A stretch of 64,000 nucleotides of DNA from Bacteroidaceae bacterium (GCA_017408685.1 JAFQUE010000009.1:23813-87812), one strand, 5' to 3'; numbered from the stretch's first letter, positions 32,895 through 42,689 are shown. Made by a program: numbers and translations. The notes: generated from the letters alone by a model not told the origin.

Positions 32895-33875
32895 ATGAAA
32901 ACAAAACTGATTTTGGCGGGTGTTTTAGCCTGCATCGGTATCGGCACACAGGCGCAGGATACCAAAACAGAGGAGCCTAAAGGCAAAGCGATTGTTCAGG
33001 TGTTCGGCAATTTCCACACGGGGTTTGGAACAGATAATGACGACCGTGGCTTTGAGTTGGAACGCAGTTATCTGGGTTACGAGTACAATTTCGGCAAGGG
33101 CCTTTCGGTTAAAGGAGTTATGGATATCGGCAAGTCTTCAAACATTAATGATTATCAGCGTATTGCCTATATCAAGAATGCACTGGTACAGTGGAAGAGC
33201 GGAAACCTCACGCTCTCCGGCGGTCTTATCTCTACCACCCAGTTCAACTTTCAGGAGAAATTTTGGGGTTATCGCTACATTATGAAGTCTTTTCAGGATG
33301 AGTACAAATTCGGTAGCAGTGCCGATTTAGGTCTCTCTGTGGCCTACAGATTCGCCGATTGGGTATCTGCCGACGCAATCATTGTGAATGGCGAGGGGTA
33401 CAAGAAAATTCAGAAAGTTGATGGACTCAATTACGGTCTTGGTGTAACACTTACTCCTGTTAAGGGTTTCCAGGTTCGCGTGTATGGAGGATTGAATGAG
33501 AGTGGTGAAGAGGGTAAAAAAGATATTGCTAATCTGGCAGCATTTATAGGGTACAAGCATAAGAGGTTTGCGCTTGGAGCAGAGTATAACCAAATGTGGA
33601 ATGCTTCGTACAAGGACGGTGCCGACCAAAACGGTTATTCGGTTTTTGCCTCGGTCAAGTTGTCCAGGATTGCAGACATCTATGCCCGTTTTGATGACTT
33701 GTATTCTAAAAATGATTGGAATATTGCAAAAGATGAGCAGGCTGCTATTCTCGGTGCTCAATTCAAACTCGGCAAGTATGTGAAGATTGCCCCTAATTTC
33801 AGGTTGACAGTACCAAAGGCTGACGGAGCGAAGAACGGATATTATGCCTACGTGAATTGTTATTTCGGGTTTTAA
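32895..33875 (+). CDS. Outer-membrane phosphate-selective porin (OprP/OprO-like)
   Basis: 326 residues from the ATG at 32895 with signal peptide MKTKLILAGVLACIGIGTQAQ. The mature protein is a beta-barrel: alternating amphipathic strands (GKAIVQVFGNFHTGFG, GFELERSYLGYEYNFGKGLSVKG, KNALVQWKSGNLTLSGGL) and a terminal strand ending in the aromatic FGF. Pattern and context (first gene before pstSCAB, behind a Pho box) point to a phosphate-selective porin. Family membership is clear at the level of barrel porins; ion selectivity is inferred from context. 32 bp before pstS. Confidence 0.82.
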   Translation: MKTKLILAGVLACIGIGTQAQDTKTEEPKGKAIVQVFGNFHTGFGTDNDDRGFELERSYLGYEYNFGKGLSVKGVMDIGKSSNINDYQRIAYIKNALVQWKSGNLTLSGGLISTTQFNFQEKFWGYRYIMKSFQDEYKFGSSADLGLSVAYRFADWVSADAIIVNGEGYKKIQKVDGLNYGLGVTLTPVKGFQVRVYGGLNESGEEGKKDIANLAAFIGYKHKRFALGAEYNQMWNASYKDGADQNGYSVFASVKLSRIADIYARFDDLYSKNDWNIAKDEQAAILGAQFKLGKYVKIAPNFRLTVPKADGAKNGYYAYVNCYFGF

Positions 33876-33907
33876 ATAAAATATAAATATCTAATAATAA
33901 ATATTAT

Positions 33908-34969
33908 ATGAGAAAGATTTTTTCATCAGTCGTGACATTGGCTGTTGCCCTTGCAATGATTGCTTGTGGCGGTAATTCCAATAAGATAGGTCGTGAATCC
34001 CAGGAACTTGCCGGTGCCGGTGCTACATTCCCTCTTCCGTTCTACAATGTGGTGTTCGAGCAGTTCGGACAAGTGAATGGCGACCAGGTTGCATACGGTG
34101 GCATAGGTTCTGGTGGTGGAGTGCGGAACTTGCGCGACAAAATTGTCGATTTTGCCGGCAGTGATGCTTTCCTCTCTGACAAAGAGTTGGCCGAGATGGC
34201 TCCAGTAGTGCATGTACCGACCTGTATGGGTGCTGTCGTCCTTGCATATAATCTTGATGGAGTCAATGAATTGAAATTATCAGGTGAGATTATCGCAGAT
34301 ATCTTTGCCGGTAATATCAAGATGTGGAACGATGAACGTCTGGTGGCGCTCAATCCTGATGTAGAACTTCCGGCTGAGGCAATTATCCCTGTATATCGTT
34401 CAGATGGCTCGGGTACGACATTCGTTTTTACCGATTACCTTACGAAGGTCAGTCCAATGTGGGCTTTGGAATATGGTGCAGGTAAATCCGTTGACTTCCC
34501 GTCGGGTCAGGCTGCAAAGGGTAATCCTGGCGTGGCAGGTGTCATCAAGCAGACAAAGAATACAATCGGCTATGTTGGTTCGGAGTATGCCTTTGCACAG
34601 AAAATACCTTATGCACATATTGAGAATCAACGAGGCGAGTTTGTCCTGCCATCATCGGAAACAATCTCGGCAGCAGCGTCGGGCGAAATACCTGCCGATA
34701 CCCGCTGCTCGATTACAAATTCTGTTGCGGTCGGCGCATATCCCATTTCAACCTTCACGTGGATGATTATCTACAAGGAGCAGAACTACTCTGACCGTAC
34801 AAGAGAACAGGCAGAGGCTACACTCGACCTTCTGAGATACATCCTCTCGGACGAGGCGCAACATATTACATCTGAGGTGCATTATGCTCCGCTACCCGCC
34901 AAGGCCAAGGAGTTGAGTATGGAGAATCTGAAGACCGTCACATATGATGGAGTCTCAATACTGCAATAA
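33908..34969 (+). CDS. pstS: Phosphate-binding lipoprotein of the Pst ABC transporter
   Basis: 353 residues; lipoprotein signal peptide with lipidated Cys20 (LAMIACGG). Captures phosphate in the periplasm and delivers it to PstCA. PstS features: GAGATFPLPFYNVVFEQF, YGGIGSGGGVRNL, DFAGSDAFLSD, FAGNIKMWND, and the phosphate-contacting SDGSGTTFVFTDYL, plus GNPGVAGVIKQTKNTIGYVGSEYA in part. Lipid anchoring is common for PstS outside the Enterobacteria. Start of the pstSCAB set, 9 bp before pstC. Confidence 0.97.
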   Translation: MRKIFSSVVTLAVALAMIACGGNSNKIGRESQELAGAGATFPLPFYNVVFEQFGQVNGDQVAYGGIGSGGGVRNLRDKIVDFAGSDAFLSDKELAEMAPVVHVPTCMGAVVLAYNLDGVNELKLSGEIIADIFAGNIKMWNDERLVALNPDVELPAEAIIPVYRSDGSGTTFVFTDYLTKVSPMWALEYGAGKSVDFPSGQAAKGNPGVAGVIKQTKNTIGYVGSEYAFAQKIPYAHIENQRGEFVLPSSETISAAASGEIPADTRCSITNSVAVGAYPISTFTWMIIYKEQNYSDRTREQAEATLDLLRYILSDEAQHITSEVHYAPLPAKAKELSMENLKTVTYDGVSILQ

Positions 34970-34978
34970 CAGAACATC

Positions 34979-35836
34979 ATGAACGATAAGTTATACAAAA
35001 TCCTGCTGTTCGCGGCTGCATTGATAATGCCGATAGTGTGCGGGGGCGTAGTCTACGCCCTCGTCACTGACGCATACGATGCGTTCGAGCATTTCGGGTT
35101 CTTTAAGTTTCTGACCTCATCGGAGTGGAGTTACACCGAGGGAGCGGAGCAGTATGGTGCGCTGCCGTTCATTACAGGCACGTTGATGACAACCATGTTG
35201 GCACTCCTCTTTTGCATACCGTTCTCACTGCCTGTGGCGCTGTTTGTCGGGGAATACTTCAAAGGCACAAAGGTGGCTTCTGTTTTAAGTACTGTCACCG
35301 ACCTTTTGGCAGGTATCCCTTCAATCATCTATGGTTTGTGGGGCTTCTACACTTTGCGTCCTCTGATTATGGAACTCGATATTTCGCCGCAGGGCTCGGG
35401 CATATTGACCGCCTCGCTGGTGTTGGCCATTATGATTGTACCTTATGCCGCCTCGCTCAGTGCGGAGTTCATAAAAATGGTCCCCAATGATTTGAAAGAG
35501 GGTGCGTATAGTCTGGGAGCAACTCGTGCCGAGGTTATCCGTAAGGTGGTATTTCCCGTTGCCGGTTCGGGTATCTTCTCATCGTATGTCCTGGCGATTG
35601 GTCGTGCATTGGGCGAGACAATGACCGTAACAATGCTTATCGGCAACACGAACAATATCCCGGATTCAATAACATCTACGGGTAACTCAATGGCGTCAAT
35701 TATCGCTAACCAATTCGGTGAGGCAGATGATTTACGCCTCTCGTCACTGATTGCCATAGGCCTGATACTGTTCCTTATTACGGCATTTATCAATCTTATA
35801 GGCAAAATGATGATTAAACGAGCAAGAATAGCATAA
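34979..35836 (+). CDS. pstC: Phosphate ABC transporter permease PstC
   Basis: 285 residues with six predicted membrane helices. Forms the channel with PstA. BPD-transporter-like signature ALGETMTVTMLIGN (EAA-loop type region VPNDLKEGAYSLGATRAEVIRKVV precedes it), and LLAGIPSIIYGLWGF, the segment typical of PstC. The order S-C-A-B and 2-bp gap to pstA are standard. Confidence 0.95.
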   Translation: MNDKLYKILLFAAALIMPIVCGGVVYALVTDAYDAFEHFGFFKFLTSSEWSYTEGAEQYGALPFITGTLMTTMLALLFCIPFSLPVALFVGEYFKGTKVASVLSTVTDLLAGIPSIIYGLWGFYTLRPLIMELDISPQGSGILTASLVLAIMIVPYAASLSAEFIKMVPNDLKEGAYSLGATRAEVIRKVVFPVAGSGIFSSYVLAIGRALGETMTVTMLIGNTNNIPDSITSTGNSMASIIANQFGEADDLRLSSLIAIGLILFLITAFINLIGKMMIKRARIA

Positions 35837-35838
35837 CT

Positions 35839-36705
35839 ATGAATAAATCGAAAATCAGAAATCGTTTGGCAAAAGATAAGGCGTTGCTGTGGGCTGTATG
35901 CCTACTGGCCGCACTTACGGCTGTTCCTCTGTTTGCCATTTTGGGAGAGGTGTTTATGCGTGGCTATGACCAACTCTCGTGGTCGTTCTTTACGGAACCT
36001 ACACCAACTGCGTACAAGGCCATGAAAGCAATAGAGGCCGGCGAGCCCATTCCCGGCGGTATTGCAAACGGAATTGTGGGAACAATGCTTATGCTTGGTA
36101 TGGCTGCCGTTGTGGCAATTCCTATAGGAATCCTTTGCGGTGCATTTCTGGCGGAGAATCCCAAGAACAGGTTTGCCCAAACCGTAAGTTATCTTACCGA
36201 CCTGTTGCAAGGAACACCTTCGGTCATTATTGGTATTGTAGTCTATATATGGGTGGTTGTACCTATGAAAGGTTACTCGGCCATTGCAGGCAGTGTGGCA
36301 CTCTTCATTATGATGTTGCCGCTCATTATCCGTTCAACCGAGGAGACATTGAAGATTTTGCCTGCGTCGCTCAAGGAGGCGGGGTTGGCTCTCGGCGGCA
36401 ACCGTGCCCGTGTAATGCTTAAAGTACAGCTCCCCGCGGCTTTCGGTGGTATCTTCACGGGTGTTTTGCTGGCTATCTCACGTGTAATCGGTGAGACGGC
36501 CCCGCTTATGTTCACTGCGCTCGGTTGCTCGTTTATCCGCTTTGCGGTTGACAAACCGATATCTGCGGTACCTCTGCTTATATGGGAGTTCTTCAACGAC
36601 CCCAACCTGCAGGAACTCATTTGGGGAGCCTCGCTCTTCCTCTTGTTGTTTGTTTTAACTTTGAATCTTTTATCTAAGTATCTTGCAAAGAAATGGAACC
36701 AGTAA
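35839..36705 (+). CDS. pstA: Phosphate ABC transporter permease PstA
   Basis: 288 residues, six membrane helices. Partner of PstC. Shows GGIANGIVGTMLML, LLQGTPSVIIGIVVYIW, the coupling region LPASLKEAGLALGGNRARVMLKV and ISRVIGETAPLMFTALG, all characteristic of PstA. Its 3' end overlaps pstB by 13 bp. Confidence 0.95.
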   Translation: MNKSKIRNRLAKDKALLWAVCLLAALTAVPLFAILGEVFMRGYDQLSWSFFTEPTPTAYKAMKAIEAGEPIPGGIANGIVGTMLMLGMAAVVAIPIGILCGAFLAENPKNRFAQTVSYLTDLLQGTPSVIIGIVVYIWVVVPMKGYSAIAGSVALFIMMLPLIIRSTEETLKILPASLKEAGLALGGNRARVMLKVQLPAAFGGIFTGVLLAISRVIGETAPLMFTALGCSFIRFAVDKPISAVPLLIWEFFNDPNLQELIWGASLFLLLFVLTLNLLSKYLAKKWNQ

Positions 36706-37460
36706 CACCAATACTTGAATTCAATAAGACTTGTGTATCATATACCAAGCAGACAATGGCAGTAAAGTATGTATCGGCAGCCATTGACAGAAACACGATA
36801 ACTGCCATAATGGGCCCCTCGGGCTGTGGAAAATCCACCCTATTGAGGGCTGTGAACCTAATGCACAACCTCTATCCGAATATCCGTGTCGATGGCGAAA
36901 TTCTGTTGAATGGCGAGAATATCCTCTCAATGGAACCAATCGATGTACGTCGCCGTGTGGGCATGGTCTTTCAACGTCCTGCGCCGTTCCCCACTATGAG
37001 CATATACGATAATGTGCTTTCGGGTTATGCGCTCAACGGTATCCGTTTGTCGAAAACCGAAAAAGATGAAACCGTTGAACGTTGCTTGAAGAGCGTAGCA
37101 CTGTGGGATGAGGTCAAGGATGTCCTGAACAAGAAAGGTACATTCCTTTCGGGTGGTCAGCAGCAGCGTCTGTGTATTGCACGTGCATTGGCCATGAAAC
37201 CCGATGTGCTGTTGATGGACGAGCCGACATCGGCACTCGACCCCATTGCAACGGCGCATATCGAGGAACTGATGTCGGAACTTCAAAACAAGGTGACAAT
37301 CCTTATCGTTACCCACAATATGGGTCAGGCAATGCGAATATCCTCAAAGTCGATGTTTATGTACCTTGGCGAGTTGGTTGAGTATGGTGATACCGCGACG
37401 ATGTTCTCCAACCCCTCGGATGAGCGAACCAAAGCCTACCTCACCGGCAAGATGGGATAA
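36693..37460 (+). CDS. pstB: Phosphate ABC transporter ATP-binding protein
   Basis: 255 residues. Cytoplasmic ATPase driving PstSCA. Walker A GPSGCGKST at residues 41-49, Q-loop MVFQRPAPFPTMSIYDNV, signature LSGGQQQRLCIARAL, Walker B VLLMDEPTSALDP and the switch His in VTHNMGQAMR. The order pstSCAB ends here; there is no phoU after it, only 17 bp to the convergent ccsBA gene. The PhoU function may be supplied by the PhoU domain of the Na/Pi carrier. Confidence 0.97.
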   Translation: MEPVTPILEFNKTCVSYTKQTMAVKYVSAAIDRNTITAIMGPSGCGKSTLLRAVNLMHNLYPNIRVDGEILLNGENILSMEPIDVRRRVGMVFQRPAPFPTMSIYDNVLSGYALNGIRLSKTEKDETVERCLKSVALWDEVKDVLNKKGTFLSGGQQQRLCIARALAMKPDVLLMDEPTSALDPIATAHIEELMSELQNKVTILIVTHNMGQAMRISSKSMFMYLGELVEYGDTATMFSNPSDERTKAYLTGKMG

Positions 37461-37477
37461 TTGTCTTATCCTCATTA

Positions 37478-39670
37478 TCATGCATAACTGTGCATGCCGC
37501 CGAGGATGAAGTTCACACCGAAGTAGGTTATAAGCACCGTCAGGAATGCCACAATGCAGTATATGTGGAAGAACATCGGGCGGCGCATTGCCTTTATTGA
37601 ACCGCTGTGCAGTGTGGCGCTGTAGACAAGCATTGTGATGAGTGCCCACACCTCCTTGGGGTCCCAGCCCCAGTAGCGCCCCCATGATATATTTGCCCAC
37701 ACTGCACCGATGAATATTCCGGCAGTGAGCAGGAACACGGCGGGATAGAGCATGAGGGTGCTTGTCCGTTGCAGTGCGGCAATCTCCTCTTCTCTATTCT
37801 TGCGTGTTGTCTTCATTATCACTGCAGCAATACCGTTAAGCATGGTGAATGCCAACAGTGTGTATGCAATCATTATCACCAGTACGTGTATGCATAGCAG
37901 CGGCGACTGCAGTACGGGCATGAGCGGGGTAATCTGCGGTGTAACCTCACCCATGGTGGCGACTAACAGCGTGAGGCCGCATACAATGTAACCGAATGGC
38001 AACATCATCCTTGTTTTGCCAAAAAGGGTTGTACCCAGTATACTGCACCATGCCATGAATGTCATTGTCTCATGACCGTTTGACAGCGGCACATGTCCGC
38101 TAATGTGCCAGCGCAGGAGTATCTGCAATGTCAGGTATGTAACAATACCCCATGCAACGGTTTTCAGTATAATGGCGGCAATACGCTTTGCCTTACTCTC
38201 TTTTGTATGCACGCACATTATGAAAAAGAGTACAAGACCTATTGTGAGGCATGCCATTGCAAGCTCGCGGTTGCCGTTTGTGCTGTTGTACAGTTTTTCG
38301 GCCTTGAATGTGACCTCCGAAGGAATGCTCATGTCGCCTTCCTTTATTTGGTATTTTCTTATTTTTGCTGTTATTGCCTTTACGCCTTCATAGTCGTGCA
38401 TTGCGACCTTCTCGGCAACAAGGTTCATGCTCTTGCCAATGAACAGTTGTTTTTCATGTGGAATGTCGAAAGGTAGCGTATCGGCAAATGAATACCATAT
38501 TACTTCTCCTGTTGCAGGGTCGGTGTGTGGGAAAATTTTCAACAAAGTTCCCGTGCATAGCATACTGATAATGCTGAATTTCTCGTTGGCCGAAGCAAAA
38601 TTCTTTATTTCCGGATTATTCCCTTTGCGCAGGACTGTTTCCAACTTATAACCGTTGCGGTTTGTGAAATCGGTCAGTGCGGCATAGTTGCCTATTATGC
38701 CAAGCGCACTCTTCGTCTCTTTACCCTTAATCTTTATCATGGGCTCGTTTTTCCACTCATCGTAGTAAAAGAACCAGCCGCAGAGGACCTGTTCGGCCGT
38801 GTACCCCTTGTAACTCTTTTTGCCATATACCTTTGCGGTAAAGTCAAGGGCGAGTGTCTGCAAAGGGCATATGCGGCCGTTGTAGTGTACATGAATGTCG
38901 CAGAATATCTCTGCAACATCCCGGGGCAGTGTCTGTGGCGCTCCATGGGCATTGGCTGTTGACGCCGCTATCATCAGCAACGCGGCGCCACCCCTGCGCA
39001 ATGCAGCGCGGAAGCGGTTGCCCGGCTGCATAAAGAAGAGCAGCATTGACAGCAGCAGGAGTGCATAGCCTGCATATGTAATCCCTATTCCCCACGGGTC
39101 GTGTGACACGATAAGGAATGTGCCTTTCTCATCGTTGTCGTAGCCCGATTGGTAAAAACGGTATCCTCGGTGCTTGAATATGTTGTTCATGGATACTGTT
39201 CCCTCAATTCGCCCATTGTCATATATTACAATGGTGCTCACGAAGTCCATGGGCGTCTGTGTGCCGGCATACCGTGTTACTTCAAAATCATGAAGTGAAA
39301 TGCTGAAGGGGAACTTTTCTATACTGCCGTTGTCAAGTACATACTGGTTGGTGTATTCACCCACCCGCAGGTGTGTCTGTCCCTGCTTGCCTGTGGCGTG
39401 TGTTATAAGTGCACCGGCAAGGATTACTGCAAAGGCAAGGTGCAGGCATAGTGTAACCGGTTGCTTGTGCAGTTTGCGCTGTAGGATATAAACAATGGCA
39501 GAGAGTGCTGCAACTGTCCATAGTGCAATCATCCAGTGGGCACGGTAGATATTCTCTAATGCATATTCCGTGCCATACAGTTTCTCCATTATGGTGGCGA
39601 CCATAAGAATGGCTGTTATAATGGCAAAAAGACCGAATGAAAGGTATTTGAACAGTTTTTCTCGTCTCAT
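37478..39670 (-). CDS. ccsBA: Cytochrome c biogenesis ResB-CcsA fusion protein
   Basis: 730 residues from the ATG at 39670 (MRREKLFKYLSF). System II cytochrome c maturation: exports haem and attaches it to apocytochromes in the periplasm. The N-terminal ~430 residues are ResB/CcsB-like (several helices, a periplasmic beta region with HLRVGEYTNQYVLDNG and RGYRFYQSGYDNDEKGTF); the C-terminal part is CcsA with external-haem WWD-type motif WGRYWGWDPKEVWALI and conserved histidines (SNGHETMTFMAW, LHSGSIKAM). In the ResB portion is a Bacteroidetes-type insert (RDVAEIFCDIHVHYNGRICP). Points to cytochrome-based anaerobic or microaerobic respiration. Confidence 0.95.
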   Translation of the reverse strand: MRREKLFKYLSFGLFAIITAILMVATIMEKLYGTEYALENIYRAHWMIALWTVAALSAIVYILQRKLHKQPVTLCLHLAFAVILAGALITHATGKQGQTHLRVGEYTNQYVLDNGSIEKFPFSISLHDFEVTRYAGTQTPMDFVSTIVIYDNGRIEGTVSMNNIFKHRGYRFYQSGYDNDEKGTFLIVSHDPWGIGITYAGYALLLLSMLLFFMQPGNRFRAALRRGGAALLMIAASTANAHGAPQTLPRDVAEIFCDIHVHYNGRICPLQTLALDFTAKVYGKKSYKGYTAEQVLCGWFFYYDEWKNEPMIKIKGKETKSALGIIGNYAALTDFTNRNGYKLETVLRKGNNPEIKNFASANEKFSIISMLCTGTLLKIFPHTDPATGEVIWYSFADTLPFDIPHEKQLFIGKSMNLVAEKVAMHDYEGVKAITAKIRKYQIKEGDMSIPSEVTFKAEKLYNSTNGNRELAMACLTIGLVLFFIMCVHTKESKAKRIAAIILKTVAWGIVTYLTLQILLRWHISGHVPLSNGHETMTFMAWCSILGTTLFGKTRMMLPFGYIVCGLTLLVATMGEVTPQITPLMPVLQSPLLCIHVLVIMIAYTLLAFTMLNGIAAVIMKTTRKNREEEIAALQRTSTLMLYPAVFLLTAGIFIGAVWANISWGRYWGWDPKEVWALITMLVYSATLHSGSIKAMRRPMFFHIYCIVAFLTVLITYFGVNFILGGMHSYA

Positions 39671-39688
39671 TGTAGATTTCCTGGTACG

Positions 39689-39696
39689 CAAATATA
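39689..39696 (-). promoter_or_regulatory. -7 box of ccsBA
   Basis: TATATTTG on the minus strand, 19 bp before the ccsBA ATG; no proper -33. The divergent aroQ gene has a weaker TATCTTCG at 39752-39759, 22 bp before its ATG. Confidence 0.5.
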
Positions 39697-39780
39697 GTTA
39701 CAAAGCGGCAAAAATAATAAACAGCTTCTTATATTTCTCGCTTGTTATAACTATCTTCGCAAAACAATATTGCAAATTGT

Positions 39781-40209
39781 ATGAAAAAGATACTTGTAAT
39801 CAACGGCCCTAACCTCAATATGCTTGGGTTGCGTGAACCGGCTCTCTATGGCGCAAAGGACTTTAAGGCTCTCCAGCAGTTTATAATCTCTGCGGCAGAG
39901 GAACTCTCGTTAAATATCGAACTGTTCCAGTCGAACCATGAAGGGGCGATTGTAGATAAAATTCAGGCAGCATACGGTGTCTTTGACGGCATTCTCATAA
40001 ATCCGGCGGCATATACTCACACCAGCGTGGCAATACTTGACGCACTCAAGGCGGTGGCATTGCCTACAGTGGAGGTCCATCTCACTGACATTTCTACCCG
40101 TGAGGAGTTCCGCCGTTTCTCTTTTGTGTCGCTCTATGCCCAAAAGACTGTCTGCGGGAAGGGATTCGACGGTTACAAGGAGGGATTGGAGTTTCTTGCC
40201 AGCTTATGA
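39781..40209 (+). CDS. aroQ: Type II 3-dehydroquinate dehydratase
   Basis: 142 residues. Dehydrates 3-dehydroquinate to 3-dehydroshikimate. Type II motifs: INGPNLNMLGLREPALYG (with catalytic Tyr), FQSNHEGAIVDKI, INPAAYTHTSVAI and VEVHLTDISTREEFR. It is separate from the aro cluster at 23-28 kb; the shikimate dehydrogenase and kinase genes are not in this window. Stop overlaps the nnr start (ATGA). Confidence 0.98.
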   Translation: MKKILVINGPNLNMLGLREPALYGAKDFKALQQFIISAAEELSLNIELFQSNHEGAIVDKIQAAYGVFDGILINPAAYTHTSVAILDALKAVALPTVEVHLTDISTREEFRRFSFVSLYAQKTVCGKGFDGYKEGLEFLASL

Positions 40210-41723
40210 AATTCTTTCACACGTCACAGATAAGGAAACTCGATGCCTACATCATTGAGCATGAACCAATTGCTTCCATAGACCTTATGGAACGGGCCGC
40301 ATGCGCTCTCACTGCAGCAATCCTTAAACGTTATTCCGGCTGTAGTTTTTCTGTGTTTGCCGGTCCAGGGAACAATGGCGGCGACGGCCTTGCCGTTGCA
40401 CGTATGCTTGCTGCCGAAGGGTGCTGTGTAGAAGCATGGCTCATAAACCCGAAAGGCAAATTGTCGCCCGATTGTGCTGTTAACTTTGAACGTTTGAGAA
40501 ACAGCAGTGTGTCTGTTACGGAGGTCCTCGAGTACTTTTCAATGCCGGTGCTCAGCAGGGATACAATAATCATTGACGCTCTTTTCGGCAGCGGGTTGAA
40601 CAAACCTGTAAGTGACGGGGTCTTTGCCGATGTAATAAAGGGAATGAACGCTTCCGGGTGCCGTATGGTGGCAGTGGATATGCCGTCTGGTCTGTTGGGA
40701 GAGAACAACTATCCTCTTTCGGGCGTCGTGGTATCTGCAACCGATACATTGACACTGCACTTTCCCAAACTTTCGCTCCTCATGCCCGAAAATGCCCGGT
40801 TTGTGGGTGACATGTCTGTTCTTGACATAGGACTCTCACAGGAGTGGATAGAGAGGGAACCATCGCCCTTTAATTTTACCGATGAAAAGGAGATAAATAC
40901 ACTTTTGAAACCTCGCGGGAAACATGCGCACAAAGGACATTTCGGGCGGGCATTGCTTGTAGCCGGTTCAAAAGGTATGGCGGGTGCCTCGGTACTTGCT
41001 GCACGTGCTGCACTGCGCTCGGGTGTTGGACTGCTCACCGTTCATGTGCCTGCATGCAACAACGCAATTATGCAGGTGGCTGTCCCCGAAGCGATGACAA
41101 GCATTGACAGCAACGATTGTTGTTTCAGTGATAATGCAGACCCCCGGAAATATAATGCAGTTGCCGTTGGTCCGGGGCTGGGGCAGAGCAAGGTGAGTGA
41201 GGTGGCGTTACTTAATCTTATAAAGAGTTGCTCCGTTCCGTTGGTGCTCGACGCCGACGCGCTCAATATACTTTCACACCATCATGATTGGCTATCGCTA
41301 TTGCCAAAGGGGAGCATAATAACTCCGCACCCCGGGGAGTTCGAGCGCCTTTTCGGTAAATATCCAAGCCGCTATAATGCAATAGAGTCAGTGCGTGCCA
41401 TTGCGCGTGATTATGGCTTTACCATTGTTCTTAAAGGCGCATACACCACAATAATAACTCCCGATGGCAATCTCCATTTCAACAGCACTGGTAATCCGGG
41501 TATGGCAACAGGCGGCAGTGGTGATGTGCTCACCGGTATAATACTGTCGATGTTGGCACAAGGGTATAGCAGTGCCAATGCTGCGCGCATTGCTGCATAT
41601 GTGCATGGTCTTGCCGGCGACCTTGCTGCGTCGGAATTTGGAGAAACAGCGCTTGTGGCAGGGGACATAATATCATTTTTGCCAAAGGCGTGGTTGTCGG
41701 TTGAGAAAGGAGGCAAAGTATGA
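40206..41723 (+). CDS. nnr: Bifunctional NAD(P)H-hydrate epimerase / ADP-dependent dehydratase
   Basis: 505 residues. Repairs hydrated NAD(P)H: the N-terminal YjeF_N domain (about 1-210; FAGPGNNGGDGLAVARML, DALFGSGL, AVDMPSGL) epimerises, and the C-terminal ribokinase-like domain (about 225-500; KGHFGRALLVAGSKGMAGAS, VGPGLGQ, LDADALNIL, TPHPGEFERL, NPGMATGGSGDVLTGII) dehydrates with ADP. The fusion is the common bacterial form. Overlaps its neighbours at both ends by 4 bp, so the aroQ-nnr-transporter set is one transcript. Confidence 0.97.
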   Translation: MKFFHTSQIRKLDAYIIEHEPIASIDLMERAACALTAAILKRYSGCSFSVFAGPGNNGGDGLAVARMLAAEGCCVEAWLINPKGKLSPDCAVNFERLRNSSVSVTEVLEYFSMPVLSRDTIIIDALFGSGLNKPVSDGVFADVIKGMNASGCRMVAVDMPSGLLGENNYPLSGVVVSATDTLTLHFPKLSLLMPENARFVGDMSVLDIGLSQEWIEREPSPFNFTDEKEINTLLKPRGKHAHKGHFGRALLVAGSKGMAGASVLAARAALRSGVGLLTVHVPACNNAIMQVAVPEAMTSIDSNDCCFSDNADPRKYNAVAVGPGLGQSKVSEVALLNLIKSCSVPLVLDADALNILSHHHDWLSLLPKGSIITPHPGEFERLFGKYPSRYNAIESVRAIARDYGFTIVLKGAYTTIITPDGNLHFNSTGNPGMATGGSGDVLTGIILSMLAQGYSSANAARIAAYVHGLAGDLAASEFGETALVAGDIISFLPKAWLSVEKGGKV

Positions 41724-42670
41724 GAATCCCCGGGTTTCTGCGCAACTGGTCATTGCCTATTGCAATGATAAGCGGTGCTGCCGCATATTTTGTTTACAGA
41801 CTTCTTCCTTTGCCCGAAGGTATCGGTGTTTTTGTGTCGTCAGCGGTTTCGGTGGTGCAGCCGACGTTAATCTTTGCTATGCTCTTTGTAACCTTCTGCA
41901 AGGTGCGTATAAAGGAACTGAAACCTCAAAAGTGGCATTTGCTGCTGTTGGCATTCCAACTCCTGCCGTTCATTGTACTATCACTCATTCTGGCCTTTTT
42001 CCACGATATCCCGTTAGGGACAAGGGTTCTCATGGAATCGGCAATGATGTGCCTGTTGTGTCCCACAGCGACTGCAGCAGCCGTAATCACGGCAAAACTG
42101 GGCGGAAATTCGGCGTCGCTCATATCTTATACCATGCAGATAAATATGGCGGTGGCTATTGTTGCGCCCGTGTTCCTCACCTTCTCACACCCCGTCGAAG
42201 GGCTCACACTGGGAAGTTCTTTCCTTGTAATCATGGGCAAGGTGTTCCCGTTGCTGCTTCTTCCGCTTGTATGTGCGTTGCTTGTCCGCAAGTATGCGCC
42301 GGCAGTGCATGGCTGGCTTGTTACAAAGGGACGTAATCTTCCGTTCCTTCTTTGGTTAGTGGCACTTTCACTTGCTATTGCAGTGACTGCAAGGGCTATT
42401 GTGCATGCCCATGTATCGTTGTATGTTATGGTGGGAATTGCTGTCGTATCGCTTGTGTGTTGCCTGTTACAGTTCTTTGTGGGCCGCCGCATTGGTGCGC
42501 GCTATGGCGAAACGGTTACCGGCGGTCAGGCCTTGGGACAAAAGAATACGGTCTTTGCAATATGGTTTGCCTACACCTTCCTCACTCCTGTTACTGCCAT
42601 TGCCGGTGGTTTCTATTCCGTGTGGCATAATCTTGTGAATACATGGCAATTGCAGAAGCGCAGGCCGTAA
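41720..42670 (+). CDS. Bile acid:sodium symporter (SBF/BASS)-like transporter
   Basis: 316 residues with about nine to ten hydrophobic helices and no soluble domain. Two halves of similar helix pattern, with CPTATAAAVITAKLGGNSA in the first and GGQALGQKNTVFAIWFAYTF in the second resembling the crossover regions of the SBF/BASS family, whose members import organic anions with sodium. The match is to the fold pattern; the substrate is unknown. Start overlaps nnr by 4 bp (ATGA). Confidence 0.7.
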   Translation: MRIPGFLRNWSLPIAMISGAAAYFVYRLLPLPEGIGVFVSSAVSVVQPTLIFAMLFVTFCKVRIKELKPQKWHLLLLAFQLLPFIVLSLILAFFHDIPLGTRVLMESAMMCLLCPTATAAAVITAKLGGNSASLISYTMQINMAVAIVAPVFLTFSHPVEGLTLGSSFLVIMGKVFPLLLLPLVCALLVRKYAPAVHGWLVTKGRNLPFLLWLVALSLAIAVTARAIVHAHVSLYVMVGIAVVSLVCCLLQFFVGRRIGARYGETVTGGQALGQKNTVFAIWFAYTFLTPVTAIAGGFYSVWHNLVNTWQLQKRRP

Positions 42671-42689
42671 CCCGATAAAATTGTTTGCT

